Source: a virus. From it: a DNA stretch of 32,304 nucleotides. Made by a program: the position numbers and the translations under genes. This document shows, in pieces, positions 23,501-28,782 of the stretch (its first letter is position 1; each line of letters starts with the position of its first letter). The notes under the pieces were generated by a model that saw only the letters and a program-made list of their open reading frames with translations, had not been told where the DNA came from and made no database searches. The stretch is from the IMG/VR virus record IMGVR_UViG_3300011118_000020, positions 1-32,304 of that record; one strand, given 5' to 3'.

Positions 23501-25538
23501 CATTACAACTAAGAAGATGAAACAAAATTTATCTCCACAAGTAATGAAAGCTATAGGTATAATGCAAGAAATTTATGGTGCTTTGGGTGACAAGCAAGCC
23601 TATGCCACAACTATTGTAAGAGGTAACAAACTAGACTTATTAAACAATTATGTTCATCACAAAGTTGATGCTACGACAGATAAGTTAGACAAACAATTAA
23701 TATCACAAAAAGAATACGTAAATGCAAAAACAAGTACTGAATCTAAATCGTCTATAAGCAGAACTCCAGGAGCAAAGGCAATTGATTTTGATCCTGTCGC
23801 TACAGCATTAAGAGCTTTAAGAATGACAGGTATGGATTATTATTTAACAAATGAAATACAAACATCTAGAAAAGCCCTAAATCAATTAACTAGACTTTCT
23901 GAGCAAGAAAATGCCACAAAAGAAGTAATAGAAGCAACTGTTTCTTTGTCAAGAGCGTATGATGAATCTATTGAAAAAGTTTTGTCTAGTAATTTTAGCA
24001 CAGATGTTATAGGAGGCAAGTACTTTGATATGGCAAGAAGGATTGGATATTATAGTACGCTAGCATCTGCTCCAAGAGCAGTAGCAGAACTTGGAAGTAA
24101 CTTGACATTTGGATTAATGTCAGCTCCTAAAGAATTAGCATTAGGGTTAGGAAAATATTCAAATTTATCTTTAATGCAAAACGGATTATCTTTTGCAGAA
24201 AATGTAGGGTCTACAACTGTAACTAAAAATTGGGGGTCAGAAATACTAGGAGGTTCTAAATCTGAACAAGCTGGTGTAGTTAGAAACAAAAAGGGAAGTA
24301 AACGAGCTAGTGGTAGTAATATTAAAAGCAGCCTTGAATATGCAGGTCGATTTGGCAAAAAGTTTGCCGATGGTTCAGAGTTTCTAGCAGACAATTTATT
24401 AAGTACTCCTGATAAAATGATTTCAAGACCTTTGTTTTTTGGAACTTTTGCTAAGGTTTTTAAACAGGAAACTGGTCAAGACATGGACGCAGATAAGATA
24501 TCAAAGAATGACGAAGCTTATATGACTAAGTACGCAGATGCTATTCAAGCTGCTAAGAGAGCAGCGGATGCTAAAGTTACTCAAGCTGCAACATCTAATG
24601 ACCCCTTTAGTGGTGTATTAAAAAATCAACTTTCAGATAAGGATGGTGCAAGATTGATATTATATAAGTCAATAAATTCTTATATGGCTAGGTTTACTAT
24701 TAATGAATTTGTAACGGCTAGACAAGCTGTTGCCTCTATGGTTGGACAAGGAGAGATGGGTGCTATTAAAGGAGGTGCTACATTAGCAGGAATCATGACT
24801 AGAATGAGTATGTACGTTGTTATGTACAAAGCACTAGCTTCTATGTTCAATGGAGTGTTAGGTCTTGATGATAAAGATGATATAGATTACGAGGAGTTAA
24901 CCACTAGACAATTAGCAGGTGCAGGAGTTTCTTTGATAACAAGAGGTACTACAGGGAACTTTCCTATGATTCCAATAAATCTAGGTATTGAAAAATTAAA
25001 CGAGGAATATGGAGAATCTTTAGGTTTGTGGTCAGACAAAGATGGCAAAGGATATAATCCATATATACATTCTATTATATTTAGTGTAATAAACCAACAA
25101 AAACTAGAAAAAGAAGGTATAGCAGAGTCGGCAATAAGAATTGGTTCAGGGCCTTTAGCTCCACAAGCTAGTAGTGCATTAAGAATGGGCGATTTACTTG
25201 CTAAAATGGGAAGTAAAGATAAAAAAGTTGCAGACAGAGCAGCAGCTGAGTTTCTTACACTAAGAACTGCCTTGGAGGCTAGTCAGTTTGCAGGAGTACC
25301 ACTACCACTATATAAAGATATAAGAAGATATTTAATGGCTGAAAATTGGTCTGATATAAAAGCATCTAAACAGAACGATTTAAAGTTAAGTGATGAAGAC
25401 TTTAAAATAATATATGGAGAAAAAGCTCTTAAAAAAAGAAAGGCTGAAAAATCTAGAGCTAGAAAAAACTCTAAAAAAACTCCTAGTGGTAGAAGATTAA
25501 AAAAACTAGAAGATGAATTAAAAAATTTAGACTTCTGA
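17541..25538 (+). CDS. Giant internal virion/ejection protein
   Basis: This 2665-residue protein is the largest gene here. Residues 20-61 hold two copies of a short helical motif (KSDFETWKSNF, KSDIETWRTNV). Residues 112-198 form a domain (STHKM, FPTVFQNEDG, AIAYGEGSWK) that I recall from other large phage virion proteins. Helical, partly hydrophobic segments lie near residues 675-760 and 2160-2200, and a probable membrane helix near 2410-2440 (around MSMYVVMYKALASMFNGVL). The C-terminus is very basic. Long charged helices fill the middle. Thr/Glu linkers occur near residues 83-92, 1155-1178 and 1336-1347. No polymerase DxDGD motif or transglycosylase motif is visible. It is most likely the T7-gp16-like protein that threads into the host envelope with the DNA. 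A second gene is nested at 20875-21078. Confidence 0.8.
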   Translation: MDEEILKNIWNTLTNDGATKSDFETWKSNFSGSKEIQDNVHVYLTDKKYTKSDIETWRTNVGIATSEKKNQVDTPSTSNEVVTESTTETETTPGFSDGLEVEVEEEFNINIDAPNRKGVQLNDDGSVSTHKMKTETFDGENWFSFPTVFQNEDGEFVDMSEQAESDWKSVYEEAKKRGEVADFGTDKQSAIAYGEGSWKERYDSRKNKNLLKDDLSSLFEKATNPNRERGQGSITFTKTDRAIETKGEFLDLPIDEQLKLKIEADPNIQKALAIGYVKQSDINSALKGNKKSIEKLQEVSVKSIKDNALKLQEEKQKEYSQYSDVKNFSYTPEEKEKRNAIIKKVKDFDAETARLIDLAGPNASVEKLQSIFQREDGAYTDEEFEIFESSDYEPTGFEDDVLGKMYDQQTLKKLSGDDNKIDISGFNGYLIENGFKERYAKLLKDETISEDGRYYDYSGNYNPTLAAEKLKYDYLKNYLAEVDLQNINKQVLEYEIKNEGKNPFLNGDVDKIDLKPAIGIDKLRNYMEEEFPTLSFAVKKQKAETKENYQRELEGGAGGSNTQWLLDAGSQGGRSVNDRVNSFSEWAYDWIGMESVTDEIQMNQAETELNRDDMLRYTYASGKSAFANGREYMIDDNGEIYDLDLKIRVSSVLEPEQIKEIRKQVQLNGVDVSSFSGTGAAVTTAGVASDMLLQIALTRGVGMAGQTAKGIAFASKYKQGRQVVSLLEKVPMRATTASAMIAQGTLMGSSLSSQVRKSALEAGLSNEEADLLASEAGTQGYALGVLTAPISTQRVAMDKIFGTKVKQKIVENTINRYAQGAGIEASRSYLRKTLDGVIRNVPVYLAEGGKEFFQENIQQGAQAYIIGSDINEQAGEQIMKETISLDDFANTSIISLSAGILMPVAGDLKANTTRSFSMTGRGGRAIDQMKSLALLASNVKKTQSLLDSQVKRGIYTQQQADNLMGDVKIFNETINGLPSNLSAETSLQVMSDLNKIKQLEAEKKVSEVFSPYLDVQIQDLKNNIIKNSNFDFVNNKSKQKLMDDAGKELVAEKEAAGEQNYKINNSEIRSRAVQNFNKLSMEEKQALAFPVETANKAALEKDKESETKKENDAIQKPSTEKQVLPDDAGSKEEGADSEVGLQQVREGNVGTDTQQTETETETETDQASDTTTETDTEQLTEGEKYLESKRKTVEDLQAKDKSLRNEDGSVPKENQKEWKENRKAITDASADLLTGDTTGKNFGAMMSYEEGSTQATATKSDEQIKKNENEIEAVIQRVIDGKITAEDATQYIAQKFGFYVDQVSVLSRYIAERSDTSFPEIGNNKSKFKDWRKGNKTTDTTTETEVMSVNNELDNKIESFSNRIAESDSSTELSEEAQEFYSENQEAIDRRVSEIRKQSPKDKSKTRRLATKIANGDTNYSNEQIDLYAANEAEVKAEVEAIAKTNSQTVTADTYKGILQSIKSTTRTDKAKQEGENTQRKRFWKAWNKANREGKQDLKTKRKDLNKQIKIYSKGKKGTITAAQTKAVINKVNSVNLDNQVAVQELIEYSEKVFNDADYAAKLLKAEKLNNRVTTRLNKGDYGLNPDLISRLGTILNTPTKNLTSENIDGYNDFLSNLLKQKQNVKLDDQLVIDSQNMADSLYNENIQDTDEETETKETKSLKSIVDKIINEDVDGETLISEDSKFIENDLDKLDSFTLQTLIDKINSAETDENQELVEAANKFAENRQAIITKIKSRSRGITLKGLDNTTKEAGGVQVFQNIKDSDLIGLTGKQLDLLEVSLENINDGHYTHAANKLGQSINSRAYDMRPLVDKYGTTKNKIAMAKSRSEAAIKAGLKNAMSRGANSTTSLEMLRTNPLSAVDNAFGNYKNNTIRNNSFEPIATKYSQFKTWSGRLTDKLDAVEQIIAPTYKEGTNPSVRRRFEIQTYLLALESESNAGNKGVAQANEFIDKTIENFNDSKTKSNYTQADIDILLDIKAKNSEGGVITTKKMKQNLSPQVMKAIGIMQEIYGALGDKQAYATTIVRGNKLDLLNNYVHHKVDATTDKLDKQLISQKEYVNAKTSTESKSSISRTPGAKAIDFDPVATALRALRMTGMDYYLTNEIQTSRKALNQLTRLSEQENATKEVIEATVSLSRAYDESIEKVLSSNFSTDVIGGKYFDMARRIGYYSTLASAPRAVAELGSNLTFGLMSAPKELALGLGKYSNLSLMQNGLSFAENVGSTTVTKNWGSEILGGSKSEQAGVVRNKKGSKRASGSNIKSSLEYAGRFGKKFADGSEFLADNLLSTPDKMISRPLFFGTFAKVFKQETGQDMDADKISKNDEAYMTKYADAIQAAKRAADAKVTQAATSNDPFSGVLKNQLSDKDGARLILYKSINSYMARFTINEFVTARQAVASMVGQGEMGAIKGGATLAGIMTRMSMYVVMYKALASMFNGVLGLDDKDDIDYEELTTRQLAGAGVSLITRGTTGNFPMIPINLGIEKLNEEYGESLGLWSDKDGKGYNPYIHSIIFSVINQQKLEKEGIAESAIRIGSGPLAPQASSALRMGDLLAKMGSKDKKVADRAAAEFLTLRTALEASQFAGVPLPLYKDIRRYLMAENWSDIKASKQNDLKLSDEDFKIIYGEKALKKRKAEKSRARKNSKKTPSGRRLKKLEDELKNLDF
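20875..21078 (+). CDS. Nested (overprinted) small basic protein, MPFKSQAQR type
   Basis: In the +1 frame relative to the giant gene, ATG at 20875 opens a 67-residue ORF ending in TAA. It begins MPFKSQAQRSKCYQMMQ, continues with KGQTPKWDCNKF and ends in an Arg/Lys-rich tail. The MPFKS-AQR-KCY start followed by a W-D-C motif closely resembles a family of small stand-alone phage proteins of unknown function (recalled, not searched). Two cysteines (12 and 30) could form a metal or disulfide site, and the strong positive charge suggests nucleic-acid binding. The main frame over the same bases encodes a low-complexity Thr/Glu linker, and G+C rises to 90 of 180 bases at 20881-21060. An A-rich leader precedes the ATG, as elsewhere in this phage. 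Length alone would not prove the gene. Confidence 0.55.
   Translation: MPFKSQAQRSKCYQMMQEAKKKGQTPKWDCNKFEKETLGQIPSRLKPKRKQKPTKLATRLRRQILNN
21044..21064 (+). repeat. In-frame direct repeat, copy A
   Basis: This 21-base segment matches 21554-21574 at 20 of 21 positions. The copies are exactly 510 bases (170 codons) apart and encode DTTTET in the same frame. A weaker relative (14 of 16 bases) occurs at 17795-17810. Confidence 0.8.
21554..21574 (+). repeat. In-frame direct repeat, copy B
   Basis: This is the partner of 21044-21064. The two copies bracket a compact charged helical segment of about 165 residues (from TEGEKYLESK to DWRKGNKT) within the giant virion protein. Confidence 0.8.
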
Positions 25539-25649
25539 TGATTTTTCTATAGGCTCATCTAACAATTGCTGAAGCTTTCTTATTAAATTATAATTAGGCT
25601 TTGGCTTGAGTTTTTCTTTAATAATTTGACTTGTTATGTGTTCTTTCAT
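25527..25649 (-). CDS. Small Lys-rich ORF at the convergent junction
   Basis: A 40-residue ORF starts with MKEHITSQIIKEKLKPKPNY and ends in EPIEKSSEV. Its ATG (25649) lies 32 bases inside the end of the DUF5664-like gene, and its stop lies 12 bases inside the end of the giant virion gene on the other strand. It fills exactly the space between the two arms and continues the overlapping style of the minus-strand operon. It is predicted helical with no motif. It could be a real small gene or just an open stretch; nothing but position, composition and lack of alternative coding supports it. Confidence 0.45.
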   Translation of the reverse strand: MKEHITSQIIKEKLKPKPNYNLIRKLQQLLDEPIEKSSEV

Positions 25650-25950
25650 TTTCTATTTCTTTTTGTAGGTTAGCTAAGGCTCTCCAAGCTACCTTAGCCG
25701 AGTGTCTTATTCCATCTGCATCTACAGTACCACATTCCATTAAGTGCCTTGTAAGGGCATCTAATTCGTCTCCTGACTTATCTCTGTCCCAATGTAACGG
25801 AAGGTCAGGGTTGTGTTGTTGTTGTCCTGCGTGACTGCATTGAGCTATTTCTCTTATAGCATCAGGGAAGTACATTAAAACTCCTGTATAGACTGGAGTT
25901 TCTTTTCTATCTCTTGCTTTGTCCATAAATCGCCATTCTGGTTTAATCAT
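25618..25950 (-). CDS. dATP/dGTP diphosphohydrolase-like protein (DUF5664 type)
   Basis: A 110-residue protein beginning MIKPEWRFMDKARDRK. An upstream in-frame ATG at 26055 would add 35 residues that merely overlap the phosphoesterase gene, so the start at 25950 is chosen; its ATG shares one base with the preceding stop (TAATG). The helical core contains FPDAIREIAQCSHAG, then LHWDR, then DALTRHLMECGTVDADGIRHSAKVAWRAL. This RHLM...D.DG..H.A..AW.AL pattern fits the small phage proteins annotated as DUF5664 or dATP/dGTP diphosphohydrolase, related to MazG-type nucleotide hydrolases. Such an enzyme would remove (d)NTPs, for pool control or for base modification. No purZ-like partner is present in the window. 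The family call is from memory. Confidence 0.6.
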   Translation of the reverse strand: MIKPEWRFMDKARDRKETPVYTGVLMYFPDAIREIAQCSHAGQQQHNPDLPLHWDRDKSGDELDALTRHLMECGTVDADGIRHSAKVAWRALANLQKEIENERTHNKSNY

Positions 25951-26966
25951 TAAAATATATGTGTTAGTCTTGCAACTTGACCATGTTCTTTGGAGTGTAT
26001 GAAACCTTCTACTGCTTTTACACCACCTACTCCATATCCATTTCTGTGATGCCAAGAGTCTGTTCCACTTGGTGATCGTAAAGACTCTACTGTAATTCCA
26101 TGATAATCTTTACTAGACTTGTGGTGTATGTGGTGAGTATAAACATATCTGTGTTTTGTTTCTGCCCATTCTTTAGAAAACTCATTAGCCATAATTAATG
26201 GAAGGTCAGCCAACTTAGCGCCATCTCCATGCGTAGTTCCTATAAGGTTTTGTCCGTACATAAATCCTTTTCTGTGAGCAATGCTGCAATCAAATGTTAT
26301 GTTCTTACATTTTCTAAACCAAGACTGTATTGAATCAGATAACATAAATCCAGACATATAATCATGATTGCTTGGATTGTATACAAAGTGTACGTCCGCA
26401 ACACTTATTAATGTTTCTAGTATATCTACATAAAGTTTTTTAGCTGTAAGAAAATTCTCATACCACATTCCATGAGTATCTTGAGGAGTTCCTGCTGTAG
26501 TAACACGCTTAGGTGTATCTATATGAAGTATGTCGTTACCCCCAACAAAAAGTATCTTATCTATTTTAAATCCGTTTGACTTTTGAAGTATACCCTTAAC
26601 ACCTTTCTTAACTCTCTTTACTGCTATTTGTGAATCATAATCTTCACCTGTTTCAAAACTAGTAGCTAACTTTCCTATATGAATATCTGCAGGATCAATA
26701 ACTAACAAGTGTCCGTTCTCGCTTTTAGTTCTTTTTATTTTCTTGTAAGAAGGCGAATGTTTATCCATTGCCTTGATGATATCATCTCTAAGTTCTTCTG
26801 GTGATACTCCTTTATTTTTTACGTGAAGAGAAAAGTGTTTTCCTTTGTGCCAATAGTGGTCTACATCTTTCATTGGGATACCCATTGCTTTACATTCTTT
26901 TTGTAAAGCTCTATCCTTTTGAATTATGTCATTCTCTCGCTCTGTTAATCTAGGTCTATATTTCAT
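25950..26966 (-). CDS. Calcineurin-like metallophosphoesterase
   Basis: A 338-residue protein with the metallophosphoesterase motifs in order: D94-I-H96, G142-G-N-D145 with H148, N200-H-D202 (from the GNHD block), T-H246-G-D248, and H278-H-I-H281-H282 (the GHxH block). These residues normally bind two metal ions. Phages use such enzymes as DNA exonucleases (SbcD/Mre11-like) or nucleotide or RNA end phosphatases; no capping domain typical of Mre11 is obvious, so the substrate is open. The first ~75 residues form a separate helical region (RPRLTERENDIIQKDRAL) resembling a small DNA-binding module. The gene overlaps the upstream 62-residue ORF by 11 bases. Confidence 0.8.
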   Translation of the reverse strand: MKYRPRLTERENDIIQKDRALQKECKAMGIPMKDVDHYWHKGKHFSLHVKNKGVSPEELRDDIIKAMDKHSPSYKKIKRTKSENGHLLVIDPADIHIGKLATSFETGEDYDSQIAVKRVKKGVKGILQKSNGFKIDKILFVGGNDILHIDTPKRVTTAGTPQDTHGMWYENFLTAKKLYVDILETLISVADVHFVYNPSNHDYMSGFMLSDSIQSWFRKCKNITFDCSIAHRKGFMYGQNLIGTTHGDGAKLADLPLIMANEFSKEWAETKHRYVYTHHIHHKSSKDYHGITVESLRSPSGTDSWHHRNGYGVGGVKAVEGFIHSKEHGQVARLTHIF

Positions 26967-27144
26967 CGTCTGTTAGTTTTTGCGTTTCACGCAAAACAGA
27001 TTGAAGCTCTTTGATGCTGGAGTTTAAAGAAGTATAATCCTCATCCATCAATGATTCGTAGATGTCATCGGTTAGATTGTTAATGCTTTTCATTAACAAA
27101 TTAATAAAGTTTATTGAGTTTCGACTGTTTTTGTGTATTGACAT
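26956..27144 (-). CDS. Small unknown protein
   Basis: A 62-residue acidic, helical protein (MSIHKNSRNSINFINLLMKS... to LTDDEI). No recognised family, membrane segment or catalytic motif. The second half (SLNSSIKELQSVLRETQKL) has heptad-like spacing and may dimerise. Its stop overlaps the start of the phosphoesterase gene by 11 bases, suggesting translational coupling. It is the first gene after the 67-base intergenic region, so the signals there may control it and the genes downstream. Confidence 0.65.
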   Translation of the reverse strand: MSIHKNSRNSINFINLLMKSINNLTDDIYESLMDEDYTSLNSSIKELQSVLRETQKLTDDEI

Positions 27145-27211
27145 TTGTAATTGTGTTTCTGTAAGTTACAAACATTTACTTAAAAGAAATAATAAAGTTA
27201 TACACATAAAA
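27145..27211. promoter_or_regulatory. AT-rich intergenic region with palindrome: candidate origin or operator
   Basis: This is the largest non-coding gap in the minus-strand arm. It holds a perfect 11-base palindrome TGTAAGTTACA (27160-27170), a stretch of nearly pure A/T with many A runs (about 27171-27200), and a DnaA-box match at 27198-27206. A DnaA-like gene lies about 240 bases away. The layout fits a small replication origin or an operator-promoter for the downstream genes. No clear TAnnTTTG -7 box is seen on the minus strand here. Confidence 0.4.
27198..27206 (+). promoter_or_regulatory. DnaA-box match
   Basis: TTATACACA fits the bacterial DnaA-box consensus TTWTNCACA at every fixed position. 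About four such matches are expected by chance in the whole window, so proximity to the DnaA-like gene and to the second box is the main support. Confidence 0.4.
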
Positions 27212-27445
27212 CTAATAGTCCATACTAAACAATAAGTGTTTTCCACACTTTGGGTCTATTTTTGCTACAGTCCTGTAAATAGCTTTTGACTTGGCTTTTA
27301 CTTTTTCTCGCTCTGTTTTTGTGGAATCTGTACCCAGGTTTGTATACATTTCGCAATCAATTCTAAATAGTTCATCTATTTTTCGTTTGTTTGACCAGGT
27401 TTTAAATTGTAAAACTTTTTCAATATCATTATATTTATATTCCAT
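27212..27445 (-). CDS. Small conserved-looking unknown protein
   Basis: A 77-residue protein, MEYKYNDIEKVLQFKTWSNK..., rich in Lys and predicted helical throughout, with the segment LFRIDCEMYTNLGTDSTKTEREKV in the middle. I recall similar small proteins in Bacteroidota phages, always uncharacterised. No enzymatic motif, signal peptide or membrane helix. It lies directly downstream of the DnaA-like gene with a five-base gap and before the intergenic region, so a replication-linked role is possible but unproved. Confidence 0.7.
   Translation of the reverse strand: MEYKYNDIEKVLQFKTWSNKRKIDELFRIDCEMYTNLGTDSTKTEREKVKAKSKAIYRTVAKIDPKCGKHLLFSMDY
27239..27247 (+). promoter_or_regulatory. DnaA-box match inside the 77-residue gene
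   Basis: TTTTCCACA also fits TTWTNCACA perfectly and has the same orientation as the match at 27198-27206, starting 41 bases from it. Confidence 0.35.
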
Positions 27446-27450
27446 ATTTA

Positions 27451-27807
27451 TTAATTTATTGTTAAAAACTCTTCTTGTAATTCTTTTATTTCTTTTAATA
27501 TTTGTTCTTTCCTAAAGTTTCCCATAGAAAGTTGCTTAATAGTCTTATTGTAAGTCTCTCTAAAAAAAGGGTCTGTTTTAATTAAAAAGTCTACGTCTTT
27601 TATTCCATGAATAACAGATGCATGATTTTTATTAAACTCTTTTGCTATAACTTGAAAGGGTAAACCATGTAGGCTTCTTAGTATATGGTATGCTATTCTT
27701 CTAGCGTCTACATATTCTCGTTGTCTAGTCTTTTTTTTAATATTTCCAAGACCTGAAGAATATTCAACAGCATCTATAACATAGTCAAATAGTTCTGATC
27801 TTCTCAT
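27451..27807 (-). CDS. Stand-alone DnaA domain-IV-like DNA-binding protein
   Basis: A 118-residue protein whose core (about residues 28-78) matches the C-terminal, origin-binding domain of DnaA: RQREYVDARRIAYHILR, then a helix-turn-helix (FQVIAKEFNKNHASVIHGIK), where NHASVIHGI corresponds to the DnaA signature helix that contacts the DnaA box. The AAA+ ATPase domain of DnaA is absent; there is no Walker motif. Residues 79-118 form an extra charged helix (IKEIKELQEEF). It may bind the phage or host origin, or compete with host DnaA. It overlaps the preceding gene by four bases (ATGA), so it is translationally coupled within the replication operon. Confidence 0.75.
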   Translation of the reverse strand: MRRSELFDYVIDAVEYSSGLGNIKKKTRQREYVDARRIAYHILRSLHGLPFQVIAKEFNKNHASVIHGIKDVDFLIKTDPFFRETYNKTIKQLSMGNFRKEQILKEIKELQEEFLTIN

Positions 27808-28115
27808 TTTATATTAATGTTAGCGTTAATTGAATCTAGATATTGGTCTACCTCTATGTTATATACATCCATAAGGACAATAGGCCCTTCATCATCTCTA
27901 TAGTAATCTATAGCGAAAAATACAGGCTCATCATCATCTAGATGCACGTGACCTGTTTTATTTCTCATCTGTCCATTAGTTGATTCAATACCATACATTT
28001 TATCAACTAAGCTTGCAATTCTTATTGATGCTGGGCTTTTAAATTGTTGCATTTGCTCAATAAAATATTCATCTATTTCAAATTCCTCCTCTATATACTT
28101 CTGTTTTACACCCAT
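27804..28115 (-). CDS. Unknown acidic protein
   Basis: A 103-residue acidic protein of unknown function. It starts MGVKQKYIEEEFEIDEYF, has a middle part with HVHLDDDEPVFFAIDYYRDDEGPIV, and ends NINIK. The region from about residue 55 to 95 looks like a small beta-rich domain. Its first 38 bases overlap the end of the VRR-NUC gene in another frame; no good later start exists (the next Met is at residue 22), so the overlap is accepted. It is coupled to the DnaA-like gene by an ATGA junction, which suggests the two act together. Confidence 0.65.
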   Translation of the reverse strand: MGVKQKYIEEEFEIDEYFIEQMQQFKSPASIRIASLVDKMYGIESTNGQMRNKTGHVHLDDDEPVFFAIDYYRDDEGPIVLMDVYNIEVDQYLDSINANINIK

Positions 28116-28323
28116 GTTTTTCTAATTCTTTTAGTCTATATTCTTGTAGAGCAGACACCCTGCCCTTTGGCTTTTTTACTTCTGAAAATAACACACCACA
28201 ATTGGGTGGTATAGCAATAAGATCAGGAATCCCATTCTTATTAGTTTTAACAAGCTTGATAACATAGTACCCTTCAGCTTCTAATTCCTTAATTCTTTTT
28301 GCTTGTATTTGTTGTTCTGTCAT
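28078..28323 (-). CDS. VRR-NUC domain nuclease
   Basis: A minimal 81-residue VRR-NUC protein. The PD-(D/E)XK core is complete: GIPD with D34, a following strand (LIAI), then E48-V-K50 in LFSEVKKPKG, and Q60 in SALQEYRLKEL. This is the common phage form, made of just the nuclease fold, which in other systems cuts branched DNA such as Holliday junctions or flaps, usually as an oligomer. Nine bases separate it from the upstream PD-(D/E)XK-like gene, and it overlaps the next gene by 38 bases. A role in resolving replication or recombination intermediates before packaging is likely. Confidence 0.85.
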   Translation of the reverse strand: MTEQQIQAKRIKELEAEGYYVIKLVKTNKNGIPDLIAIPPNCGVLFSEVKKPKGRVSALQEYRLKELEKHGCKTEVYRGGI

Positions 28324-28332
28324 ATTATAACC

Positions 28333-28779
28333 TTAAAAAGTTCTAAAATTACATAATTCTTTTGGTACTCTATAAAATACATCAGTTCCAAAACGGTGTA
28401 TTGTGTTAACTTCTTTTATTTCTTTATACTTTTCTTGATAAATAGTATCACTTGTACAATATAAAAATGAATTGTTTTTTTTACACAACAGAAAATAATA
28501 AAATAATCCTTCATTAGAATACTTTTTTTTCCTACCTAAAAAAGAAACTGTATTAAATGGAAAGCTATCTAAATTAGTAAAAAAAGTATTTTTAACTTCT
28601 GCTTCTATTCTATATTTTAATCCATCTTTATGTGCAATTATATCTATATCAAAATCTTCCTGGTCTTTTTCTTCTATAATGAAATTCTTTTTTAATAAGT
28701 ATTTTTGTATTTTATTAATTGCAAACTTATCATTTGCATCATAACTATCTTGTCTAAATTCACCTGCTTTAGTTCTCAT
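28333..28779 (-). CDS. Putative PD-(D/E)XK nuclease-like protein
   Basis: A 148-residue protein that looks like a second, different PD-(D/E)XK fold: an N-terminal helix (KFAINKIQKYLLKKN), then a strand with D46 in DFDIDIIAH, a strand-turn, and E61-V-K63 in YRIEAEVKN, the spacing expected of the catalytic D...ExK set. The rest contains aromatic beta strands (GLFYYFLLC, TDVFYRVP). The C-terminal half has no known motif. It may be a structure-specific or restriction-type nuclease, or a degenerate relative used for DNA binding. It lies between the SNF2 helicase and VRR-NUC genes with gaps of 3 and 9 bases. Confidence 0.6.
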   Translation of the reverse strand: MRTKAGEFRQDSYDANDKFAINKIQKYLLKKNFIIEEKDQEDFDIDIIAHKDGLKYRIEAEVKNTFFTNLDSFPFNTVSFLGRKKKYSNEGLFYYFLLCKKNNSFLYCTSDTIYQEKYKEIKEVNTIHRFGTDVFYRVPKELCNFRTF

Positions 28780-28782
28780 GAT

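Noticed and set aside
17541-25538. Giant gene as a virion-packaged RNA polymerase, as in crAss-like phages
   Set aside because: No DxDGD-type catalytic motif or other polymerase motif was seen; membrane-type helices and a basic end favour an ejection protein.
25951-26055. N-terminal 35-residue extension of the DUF5664-like protein
   Set aside because: It only overlaps the end of the phosphoesterase gene in another frame; the ATG at 25950 gives a TAATG coupled start.
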